Shown here in pieces: positions 26,405 through 33,588 of a DNA stretch of 33,588 bases (positions within the stretch are counted from its first letter, which is position 1; every line of letters starts with the position of its first letter). The notes beneath the pieces are model-generated. The model did no database searches. It was not told where the DNA came from and was given only the letters and a program-made list of their open reading frames with translations. A program made the position numbers and the translations under genes. The stretch comes from a virus, in the IMG/VR virus record IMGVR_UViG_3300034063_000640, positions 1 through 33,588 of that record. One strand, given 5' to 3'.

Positions 26405-27565
26405 ATGAACGGACAAGAACCATCTATTACTCAGACTGACCCTAGAGCTTATTATCTTTGGTTACAGACACAGCGTGTGCCGCCTTATCAGGCAGTTCAA
26501 ATGGTACAACAGCGATTTGGTGCGCCGAAGTCACCGGAAGAACAAGCCCGTCAACGAGCTAATCAAGCTCAAAGCAACGCATTGGCTCAAACAGGTGGAA
26601 CTATCGGTGGTATTCTTGTTACCCAGGAGGCTTTAAAAGGATTCCCTAATCTAGCTGGTTTATTTGGTAGTGGGGCAGGAACAGCAGGAGCAACAGCTAT
26701 GCCAACTGCGCTAGGTGGTGCGGGTGCTTTAGGTGGCGCAACTGGTGCAGGTGCGGTGGCTACTCCAGTTCCCATTGGCGCTCAAGTTGTAGGTGGAACA
26801 GCAGGAACAGGAACTACTGCCGGTGCTAGCACTTTAGGCTCAGTCGGTTCTGTAGCTTTGCCAGTAGCTTTGACCGTGGCGGCATTATCAACAGCCTGGG
26901 AAACCGGCATGAAAGATATTTTGCGCGGTCGTGGCACTAGAGAAGATTACATAAACCAAGCCGTAAACATGGCAACGGGTTTTGGTCCTAACTTGGCTCT
27001 GAAGTTAATGGGCAAGCGTTCTATTGGTAAGATGATGACAACCGGCAAGTCTGATGCTCAGTTGTTGCGTGATGATTTTAGAGGAATGTTACGTCAAAGT
27101 GGCGTTGCTGATGACAATTTCAATGTGGCCTTAGCAGATGGTTCTACATTCAACGTAGGGCTTGATGGCAAAACTAAATATCAAAACGTAGGTAAAAACA
27201 TCGATGGCAAAACTAGCAGAAATGCTTGGGATGTAGACTTTTCAAATCCCTTGGCTAATTTTGCAGTAGGGCAAATCGACCCTCTGATTCGGAACATATA
27301 CAAAGGGATGGATGGCAAAGTTAAGCCTGAGCAATATACTGGAATGCTTGTTAATGCCGTTACCTCAAACGCAAAATCGGAGAAAGATGTTTTAGCCAAC
27401 ATACAAACTATGTTGAGCAAATCAACTTTCAATCAACAACCAGGACAGCAGGGTGCGCCACAAGTAAGACCACCTGCGCCAAATGCTCCTCAAGTTCAAA
27501 TTCCACCTCAAGCAAAACCAGCAAAACAAACAATAAATAATCTTCTAAAACCAAAAGGAAAATAA
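26405..27565 (+). CDS. Internal virion/ejection protein, Gly/Ala-rich
   Basis: A 386-residue protein. A helical start (PRAYYLWLQTQRVPPYQAVQ) and Gln-rich segment lead to a long Gly/Ala/Thr-rich hydrophobic region (about 60-175, such as GGAGALGGATGAGAVATPVP) like the membrane-active parts of ejection proteins. The C-terminal half is hydrophilic and ends with a Pro/Gln-rich tail. It is one of four proteins in this region that probably enter the host with DNA. Gene order and composition, not homology, support this. Confidence 0.65.
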   Translation: MNGQEPSITQTDPRAYYLWLQTQRVPPYQAVQMVQQRFGAPKSPEEQARQRANQAQSNALAQTGGTIGGILVTQEALKGFPNLAGLFGSGAGTAGATAMPTALGGAGALGGATGAGAVATPVPIGAQVVGGTAGTGTTAGASTLGSVGSVALPVALTVAALSTAWETGMKDILRGRGTREDYINQAVNMATGFGPNLALKLMGKRSIGKMMTTGKSDAQLLRDDFRGMLRQSGVADDNFNVALADGSTFNVGLDGKTKYQNVGKNIDGKTSRNAWDVDFSNPLANFAVGQIDPLIRNIYKGMDGKVKPEQYTGMLVNAVTSNAKSEKDVLANIQTMLSKSTFNQQPGQQGAPQVRPPAPNAPQVQIPPQAKPAKQTINNLLKPKGK

Positions 27566-27566
27566 C

Positions 27567-28172
27567 ATGGCAAGAAAAACTGCAATGAAGAAAGAGCCCA
27601 CTGTAAGCGTTGCTCTACCTAATTCAGAAAAAGAAAGATTGGGAATGCCTACCCGACCTCCTGTGCGTCAACAGCTACAGCGCTTATCACCAGGAGTTTA
27701 CCGCAATCAAATGGGACAACTGACGACTTCCACGGGACGAGCGTTACCAAGACGCAATCCCCAGCAACAACCAGGCAATCGAATTAGCGATGCTATGAAT
27801 CAACAGCCGCAGCAACGACCTGACATTGCTACAAGACCTCCAGCCCCACTTGGCTCTCCTGCTGGTGACTCATTCCAACAGCCAGGCGCAACATCGGCTA
27901 TTCCTAACACGTTCGGACAGGTGCCACAGATACCAGCAAGAGGACAATTTCCTCTTATGCCTGGAATAACACCAGAACAATGGGCAGCTTTACAAGCATA
28001 TATGAAACAAAACATGCAGTTCCAATCTGCTTCAACACAACCATCCATGCCACCTATGCAGCCACCTAACAACAACATGAATGCAAACCCTGGGATGGAA
28101 AATCAAGAGCAGTATCTCATGCCAGCAGTAATGCCTTACAACTACAATCCGTTTAACAAATTGCAAGGGTAA
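27567..28172 (+). CDS. Disordered Pro/Gln-rich virion protein
   Basis: A 201-residue protein, 1 base after the previous gene. Very rich in Pro, Gln, Met and Asn (RRNPQQQPGNRISDAMNQQP; FPLMPGITPEQWAALQAYMK is the only folded-looking part). Its stop is followed at once by the nozzle ATG (TAAATG). It may be an internal or tail-associated protein that unfolds for ejection, or an assembly linker. No family recognised. Confidence 0.62.
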   Translation: MARKTAMKKEPTVSVALPNSEKERLGMPTRPPVRQQLQRLSPGVYRNQMGQLTTSTGRALPRRNPQQQPGNRISDAMNQQPQQRPDIATRPPAPLGSPAGDSFQQPGATSAIPNTFGQVPQIPARGQFPLMPGITPEQWAALQAYMKQNMQFQSASTQPSMPPMQPPNNNMNANPGMENQEQYLMPAVMPYNYNPFNKLQG

Positions 28173-29708
28173 ATGGCTTTTCAGGGTTTCACAATGTCAC
28201 CTCCCTATGGAGGTTTGGACCTAGTAAGTCCGATAGACAACATGGACCCAGCCTATGCGCTGGACTTGGTAAACGTGTTCCCTGGAAACGGGGCTCCAAC
28301 TGTTAGACTGGGGTACACGCAATTTGCTGACATTGGTGTTGCCACACCAATTAACTTCAGTGCGTCTCTTATCAAAGCAGACGGAACCCAACTCCTTGTT
28401 CTTGGTACAAGTAATAAGCTCTACTCTGTTACTACTGCGGGTGTAGCAACTAACAGGACAGGAGCTACTACGCCGACTTTAGGTGAGTGGCAAACGGTAA
28501 CGTACAACAATCGAATTTACCTTTGTAACGGTCAAGATACTGCACAGGTATGGGATGGCACTGCTGCTACTTTTTCTAATCTTACTTTTACTGGCGTTAC
28601 TTTAAGCAGTCTTGTAAACGTCACAGCTTATAAAGAGCGTTTATACTTTGTAGAAAAAAACACCGCTAAAGTGTGGTACGGCGGTTTGCAAGTGACTGGC
28701 ACAGGCGGCACTCCAGCTCTTACCAGCTTTGATTTCAGCTATGTATTTACTCGTGGTGGCTATCTCGTAGGCATTGGCAGCTTTAGCAATACCACTAGCA
28801 CAACGTCACAAGATTACTTCTGGGCAATAAGTTCAGAGGGTGAGATTGTCTTTTACAACGGGGTATATGCTGGTGATCCTACCACTTGGGGAATTGTTGC
28901 TCGTTACGTTATTGGTAAGCCTCTTGGTTATCGTGCTTTCGTTCGTGTCAACAATGACGTCTGGGTAATTACTGAACAAGGCATTGTACCACTATCAGGA
29001 CTTTTTCAATCCGACCCAGAGCAAGCTCTCAATGCCATCAGTTATAGAGTCAATCCACTAATCTCAGAGGCTGCTACATCTTTTGAGTTTGACCACCAAT
29101 GGCATGGATTTTTCTGGCCTCAAGGCAGACGAGTATATATTCACATCCCGACTTCGGGGAGCGGAGGTTATTTTCTAGTATACAGCATTGATACAAAAGG
29201 TTGGACAAAATTCCAGTTGTATCAAGATGTGCATAGTACAAGTTCCTGTTTGTTCAATAAACTACCCTACTATACGTCCTCTACTGGAATTGTTTGGAAG
29301 GGTGAGACAGGACAAGCCGATGCCGTCACTGCTACAGATAGTCAGGCTATTGCATTTTCGGGTCGCACAGCGTTTAGCTTTTACGGCTCTAGGTCAAACT
29401 ATAAAGCCTTCAAAGACATCAGACCTATTCTAAGGACGAAGAGAGGCATAACCTTAAATCTTGGACTAGATACTGATTTTAAACAGGGTACAGCGATAAC
29501 CTCTGTGACCTCTCCTACAAGCACATTCACCCCTTGGGGTAGTCCTTGGGGTAGTCCTTGGTCCTCCGGACTGGAATACGTTTTCGACCGTTACGCTACT
29601 AAAGGTCAAGGTCATTGTGCGGCTATACGTTTTGGTGGTTCCGTAAAGAATACAACCATGCAAATACTTGGATTTGAAATAAGATACGATATGGGTGGAC
29701 AGGTATAA
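28173..29708 (+). CDS. Tail nozzle/DNA-stabilisation protein, beta-propeller type
   Basis: A 511-residue protein that resembles P22 gp10-type stabilisation proteins and tail nozzles. It has repeated blade-like units: GLDLVSPIDNMDPAYALDLV at the start, RLGYTQFADIG, LVLGTSNKLYSVTTAG, EWQTVTYNNRIYLCNGQDTA, VWDGTAATF, AYKERLYFVEKNTAKVWYGG and FVRVNNDVWVITEQGIVPLS. A tandem GSPWGSPWSS piece lies near residues 454-463. It plugs the tail and holds DNA. It lies amid ejection-protein genes. Confidence 0.82.
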   Translation: MAFQGFTMSPPYGGLDLVSPIDNMDPAYALDLVNVFPGNGAPTVRLGYTQFADIGVATPINFSASLIKADGTQLLVLGTSNKLYSVTTAGVATNRTGATTPTLGEWQTVTYNNRIYLCNGQDTAQVWDGTAATFSNLTFTGVTLSSLVNVTAYKERLYFVEKNTAKVWYGGLQVTGTGGTPALTSFDFSYVFTRGGYLVGIGSFSNTTSTTSQDYFWAISSEGEIVFYNGVYAGDPTTWGIVARYVIGKPLGYRAFVRVNNDVWVITEQGIVPLSGLFQSDPEQALNAISYRVNPLISEAATSFEFDHQWHGFFWPQGRRVYIHIPTSGSGGYFLVYSIDTKGWTKFQLYQDVHSTSSCLFNKLPYYTSSTGIVWKGETGQADAVTATDSQAIAFSGRTAFSFYGSRSNYKAFKDIRPILRTKRGITLNLGLDTDFKQGTAITSVTSPTSTFTPWGSPWGSPWSSGLEYVFDRYATKGQGHCAAIRFGGSVKNTTMQILGFEIRYDMGGQV

Positions 29709-29710
29709 TT

Positions 29711-30658
29711 ATGGCTAAAACAGCATTGGCAAAAGACCCAAAAAGCAAAGATAAAAAGCCTAAGCCTCAATCTGCTTGGGAGAAAGAGAAAGCTGCACTT
29801 GCGGCTATGGATCCTTCTGACCCTAAATTCTCAGCTCAATTAAAAAAGGTGCAAGAGGTTGGTAAAAAGCAAGGCGTCAGACCTGAAATTATTACTGCTA
29901 TTACTCGCAGAGCTGAAGCACGAAAAGGTCAAGCACCGGCTGGTCCACAACAGCCAACACTAGAGGAATTGTCTGAGCAACCCATTCGTGAAGGCGCTGG
30001 AGCTTATACTGACATAGTTGGTCAGTTTAGAGAGTTTGATCCGTACAAAATGCAACAGAAGTACGAGATGGGTTTTACAGAGGAAATGAACAAAGCTAGA
30101 CAGAACGTCCTGTCTCAGTTTGAAAGACGTAACGCTGAACAGTTTGCTAGGGAGCGTCAAGCCACTGAGCAATCGATTGTAGAGCGAGGTTTGGATCCTA
30201 ATTCTCCAGCGGCTCAAGGACTAATGCGTGACCTTAACGATAGGCAAGACAGAGCCAGACAAGAGGCCCAGAGCGCCGCAGAGCAAGCTGCTTATCAAGT
30301 GCAGCAACAAGCGTTTGGTCAGGCTGGACAGTTAGCTAATATGCCATACGAACAATGGCAAGCTATTCAAGGTCCTTACATGGCTGGTTTGGCTAGTCAG
30401 TATACAGGACAAGCTGCAACACAACAGCAACAGTTTGACCTTGAGAAATTAAGAGAAGCGGCTCGATTGCAAAAAGCGGCTGGGCGTGGTGGTGGAGGGG
30501 GAGGCTATGATGCCTCTGCCGCAGAGCGACAATGGGCTCAGTACGTCATGAACCAGTATGGGCAACAACAAGGTGGACAACAACCTTCCTCCGCTGGACA
30601 ATCAGTGGCACAAGGCATTATGCAAGGCGGCATGTTGGCAGTCGCTAATCGAGGGTAA
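29711..30658 (+). CDS. Internal virion/ejection protein, Gln-rich helical
   Basis: A 315-residue protein with a Lys-rich start (MAKTALAKDPKSKDKKPKPQ), a helical middle (KMQQKYEMGFTEEMNKARQ; QFARERQATEQSIVERGLDP; RDLNDRQDRARQEAQSAAEQ) and a Gln/Gly-rich end (LQKAAGRGGGGGGYDASAAE). The composition resembles ejection proteins of short-tailed phages. No membrane helix or enzyme motif is seen. It is likely released into the host or forms part of the internal core. Confidence 0.66.
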   Translation: MAKTALAKDPKSKDKKPKPQSAWEKEKAALAAMDPSDPKFSAQLKKVQEVGKKQGVRPEIITAITRRAEARKGQAPAGPQQPTLEELSEQPIREGAGAYTDIVGQFREFDPYKMQQKYEMGFTEEMNKARQNVLSQFERRNAEQFARERQATEQSIVERGLDPNSPAAQGLMRDLNDRQDRARQEAQSAAEQAAYQVQQQAFGQAGQLANMPYEQWQAIQGPYMAGLASQYTGQAATQQQQFDLEKLREAARLQKAAGRGGGGGGYDASAAERQWAQYVMNQYGQQQGGQQPSSAGQSVAQGIMQGGMLAVANRG

Positions 30659-30661
30659 GTT

Positions 30662-31849
30662 ATGGCAGGTGAAGAGTTATACGGAGCTTTGTCTGGACTA
30701 AACTATGATCCAGCAGAAACAGGTTGGGGAGCAAGCCAACAGGTACTTGCTTCATCTTTACCTGGCTTGATGAACCCATATCAGAGTGCTGGTACGAATA
30801 TCGGCATAGCTCTTGGTGGCGCTCTTATAAGCGGCTTGCTTGGCTATCAGGCTAGACAATCAGCGGCTGAGCAATCTCTTGCGGCTAATCGACTTGCTGT
30901 TCAGCTTTTAGAAGCTCCTAGCGCAACACAACGACTGAACATTATCGAATCCACCCCAGACACCTTAATGCAAGAAAAGCTATTAGGCGTCAATACTCGC
31001 CTTGCTGCTCAGCAAGCGGCTCAACAACAACTTATAGGACAGGAAATTGCTAAGCAAAAGGCATTAGCTGAGTTTGAGCTTGGACCGCTTGGAACTCAAT
31101 TATTTGAAAGGGGGATAGCGAAAGAAACACAAAGACAAGCGGCGATTACTGGGGCATACAAAGAGCGCCAAGAATTGGAAGATGAGTTGCTTCGGGGTCG
31201 AGCCTTACAGCGAAAACAGTTAGGACTTGAGGACGTAGATGTACCTCGCGCTTTATTCACCAAAGCCGTAGAGAGAAATGCTTCGTCCGATTTAGCACTT
31301 GATGTTGCCGGTGCTATCGATACCTACAAGTCTATACCAGAGTTTGCTGCGGCTAAAAACATATCTGCTTTTGGTGATGATCAATTAAAATCAAGATTAA
31401 GAAATCTTGCAACAATAGTTGTACAGTCTCGTACAGGACTTGCTGCGACGGATCGTGAACGTACAAACCTTGATAAAATTTTGACTGGAGATTTTACAGC
31501 GGTTGAACCTGAAACTGTATCAGGTATTTTACGACGTTTTGCTCAGGACGAGAAAAAAATAGCTATGGATATGGTAGCGGCAGGAACTCAACGACCAGAG
31601 GCTTTTGTAAGTGAACTTCGTCAGGCTTTGCAAGAAGGTAGGCAAACTCAATTTGGCGCACGAACCCCAGGATATGCTGCGCCTTCTTTGCCATCAGTTG
31701 TTGCAGAACCATCAACAAACGCTTTAAAAGCAGGGCAAGATTTCATGACCAGCTTAAAGTCTAAGTATGGCTCCGATTGGAAAACTAAAATCACAGATAA
31801 TGAGAAAGCTACATTAACAGCTCTAGTTAATGCAGCAAAAGGACAGTAA
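30662..31849 (+). CDS. Internal virion/ejection protein, helical
   Basis: A 395-residue protein. A short hydrophobic helix (GTNIGIALGGALISGLLGYQ, about 44-63) is followed by long Ala/Gln-rich helices (NTRLAAQQAAQQQLIGQEIA; LFERGIAKETQRQAAITGAY) and a C-terminal globular part (EFAAAKNISAFGDDQLKSRL; GLAATDRERTNLDKILTGDF). Typical of ejection proteins that form a channel through the envelope. Its stop overlaps the transglycosylase start (TAATG), so the two are made together. Confidence 0.68.
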   Translation: MAGEELYGALSGLNYDPAETGWGASQQVLASSLPGLMNPYQSAGTNIGIALGGALISGLLGYQARQSAAEQSLAANRLAVQLLEAPSATQRLNIIESTPDTLMQEKLLGVNTRLAAQQAAQQQLIGQEIAKQKALAEFELGPLGTQLFERGIAKETQRQAAITGAYKERQELEDELLRGRALQRKQLGLEDVDVPRALFTKAVERNASSDLALDVAGAIDTYKSIPEFAAAKNISAFGDDQLKSRLRNLATIVVQSRTGLAATDRERTNLDKILTGDFTAVEPETVSGILRRFAQDEKKIAMDMVAAGTQRPEAFVSELRQALQEGRQTQFGARTPGYAAPSLPSVVAEPSTNALKAGQDFMTSLKSKYGSDWKTKITDNEKATLTALVNAAKGQ

Positions 31850-33588
31850 TGGCTGATTTATTCGATGAAGCTGACGCATTGTTTAGCGCTCCTGCTGTTT
31901 CAGCCACGCCTGTAGCAACGCCGTTTCCAGGTGCTGAACAAGTTGCGGCATCTGCGCCACAATCTTCATTACTTTCTAGTCTATCGTCTTATATTCCTAG
32001 CTTACAAACTATTGCACAAGAATCCACAGGGCTTGCTGGTAGCTTAGCTGGAGGCAAGGTTGGAGTTTTGGCTGGCACTTCTTTAGCACCCCTCACGTTT
32101 GGATTGTCAATTCCCGTTGGAGGTGTTTTAGGAGGCGCACTAGGTTATCTTGGCGGTTCCACGCTAGGTAAAGCCGGTGCAGAGCTTGCTGCCGGAGAAG
32201 AGGCTGATTTAGCCAAAATTGCACAAGCGCAAGTCGAACCTGCTTTAGTAGGAGCTGGTGTCGAATCTTTATTGATGGGTGCTGGTCCAGTCGGTCGAGT
32301 TTTAGCCACTGCCGGCAAAGGTGCCAAACGAGCGGCATACGGTTTTAGAGCTGGTGACTATGCAAAGACGCTTGGTAAACGACAAGCGGTTAAGACTGCT
32401 GAAGGCGAAACAATTAGTTTAACGCAACAACAAGCAGACAATGTAATTGAAAAAGGTTTTCTTGGTTCTTCGTCTAGTCCATCAAGGCAACTTAATACAC
32501 TTGATGCGAGCATGGATGAAACTAATCAAGCTATTTCAACACTGCTCAAAAATGTCGATGAGGTAGTCAAAACACCACAATTTATAGATGTAGTCAAAGC
32601 GAATCAAAAAGGCGTTTTTGGTGCTGAGAATGAGAGACTCTATTCTTCTAAAATTGGTGAATTAAAAGACAAGCTAAACACTCTTCGAGGTTCAGCTAAA
32701 CTTGAGTACATGCAAGAGCAAAAAAAGTTTTATGGTTCTAAGTATGATCCAATGGCTACAAGCGCCGATGGTAAGTTTAACAGAGCCATGTATCACGAAT
32801 TACAGGCAGCTATTGAGCGATATGCCCCTGAAGTAAAGTCCCTAAATAAAGACTTGCAAGGAATGATTCTTACTCGTCCGGTTATTGCCAGAGAGCAAGC
32901 GAAAGAAAGCAGTGGTATTTTGACTGCGATCAATCTCGCTCGCACAGCAGGATTTACTACTGGTGGTTTATTTGGCGCTGGTGCTCAAGGTCTTTTAGGT
33001 CCGGTAGGCGGTGCTGCATTAGGTTTAGGTGGTGCTTTCTTGTCGTCTCGTACAGGTAGGAGACTACTTGCTTCAGCATTGGAAGGCGCTGGAACTGCGT
33101 TACCTCAAGTTGCGGGCGCTGCTCAACCACTAGCTGCTGTTGCTCGTGGTTTGATGGCTCCCTCAGAAGCAGTAGTTGAAACTCCTATGGCCGCACCTGT
33201 CATGACTGAGACGGCACCTACACCGAGTGTAGATGTGTTTAATGAGGCAGAAAGTCTCTTCACTGCGCCTGAACCTCAGAAGGTAAAAGTTGGCAAGCAA
33301 GACGTTTCGATTCCACAAGGTGAAGGATATGCCCCACCTGATTTAGTCAAAGCGGTGATGCAGGTTGAATCAGCAGGTAAACCCAAAGCTGTTAGCAGCA
33401 AGGGTGCTGCTGGTTTGATGCAGCTCATGCCAGCTACGGCTAAGGATTTAGGTGTTGAGGATAGGTTTGACCCCGAGCAGAATGTGGAGGGTGGCAGTAG
33501 GTATCTTGCTCAACAGTTAAAAGAGTTTGGTCAACCTGAGCTTGCCTTAGCTGCCTACAACTGGGGACCAAGAAACATTGAAAATGCT
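31849..33588 (+). CDS. Ejection protein with C-terminal lytic transglycosylase domain (continues at 1-241)
   Basis: The main part of a 617-residue gene that runs off the right end and finishes at 241. N-terminal part: MADLFDEADALFSAP and two Gly-rich hydrophobic segments (about 63-105, and around 372-405) suited to membrane insertion. Residues about 461-474 repeat the N-terminal motif (VDVFNEAESLFTAP). The SLT domain starts near 494: VMQVESAGKPKAVSSKG with catalytic E507, then GLMQLMPATAKDLG from 522 and AAYNWGP in the left-end part. It digests peptidoglycan for DNA delivery. Confidence 0.9.
   Translation, partial: MADLFDEADALFSAPAVSATPVATPFPGAEQVAASAPQSSLLSSLSSYIPSLQTIAQESTGLAGSLAGGKVGVLAGTSLAPLTFGLSIPVGGVLGGALGYLGGSTLGKAGAELAAGEEADLAKIAQAQVEPALVGAGVESLLMGAGPVGRVLATAGKGAKRAAYGFRAGDYAKTLGKRQAVKTAEGETISLTQQQADNVIEKGFLGSSSSPSRQLNTLDASMDETNQAISTLLKNVDEVVKTPQFIDVVKANQKGVFGAENERLYSSKIGELKDKLNTLRGSAKLEYMQEQKKFYGSKYDPMATSADGKFNRAMYHELQAAIERYAPEVKSLNKDLQGMILTRPVIAREQAKESSGILTAINLARTAGFTTGGLFGAGAQGLLGPVGGAALGLGGAFLSSRTGRRLLASALEGAGTALPQVAGAAQPLAAVARGLMAPSEAVVETPMAAPVMTETAPTPSVDVFNEAESLFTAPEPQKVKVGKQDVSIPQGEGYAPPDLVKAVMQVESAGKPKAVSSKGAAGLMQLMPATAKDLGVEDRFDPEQNVEGGSRYLAQQLKEFGQPELALAAYNWGPRNIENA
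33462..33588. repeat. Right copy of 127-bp terminal direct repeat
   Basis: Exact copy of 1-127. Joining 33461 to 1 restores a full transglycosylase gene in frame, which supports a circular unit of 33,461 bp. See the left copy for interpretation. Confidence 0.95.

Noticed and set aside
1-33588. CRISPR array, tRNA, insertion sequence or integrase
   Set aside because: No regularly spaced repeat-spacer pattern, cloverleaf, transposase or recombinase motif was seen on reading; tRNA absence needs a dedicated scan.

Overview
The window is a complete genome of a short-tailed double-stranded DNA phage, present as a closed circle cut open inside a gene. The first 127 bases (1-127) are repeated exactly at the end (33462-33588), so the unique unit is 33,461 bp. 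One gene, the ejection-protein lytic transglycosylase, is split across the two ends. Short-tailed (podovirus-like) morphology is inferred: there are a portal, a head-tail adaptor and a beta-propeller tail nozzle/DNA-stabilisation protein, several Gln/Ala-rich internal virion proteins ending in a transglycosylase, and a tail fibre with an S74 chaperone, but no tape measure, sheath or tail tube. Signal peptides, a lipobox and transglycosylases suggest a Gram-negative host. No integrase, RNA polymerase, DNA polymerase or tRNA was recognised.

Layout: a divergent control region lies near 12.46-13.07 kb. Rightwards from it runs the late operon on the + strand: TerS, a zinc-ribbon protein, TerL, a very long portal, four small or medium virion proteins (one with a LamG domain), a scaffold, the major capsid protein, a decoration protein, two intrinsic terminators with spike/head-fibre-like proteins, a second LamG protein, the adaptor, ejection proteins and the nozzle, and the split transglycosylase. 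Through the joint at position 1 it continues with the S74 fibre and a lysis-like cassette ending at 3066. Leftwards runs the early operon on the - strand (12456 down to 3059): small acidic proteins, small unknowns, an envelope group (secreted protein, lipoprotein, membrane peptide, transglycosylase), RecT, a ribbon-helix-helix protein, two tandem PC4/SSB-like proteins, zinc ribbons, a DUF551 protein, small membrane and coiled-coil proteins, and a PDDEXK Holliday-junction-resolvase-like nuclease. The two operons converge at about 3.06 kb.

Inside the early region a lone + strand gene (10681-11235) encodes a winged-helix replication-initiator-like protein. Its coding sequence carries four iterons with dyad symmetry, followed by four tandem AT-rich 13/14-mers with three GATC sites. 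This is an intragenic origin of the lambda-O type, and it fits host-dependent theta replication plus RecT-mediated recombination. Early genes repeatedly start with the signature GGATATATG, and many are preceded by a small hairpin, which suggests shared post-transcriptional control. The least explained parts are the origin architecture, the hairpin/GGATATATG leaders, the early envelope group and the block of small acidic early proteins.
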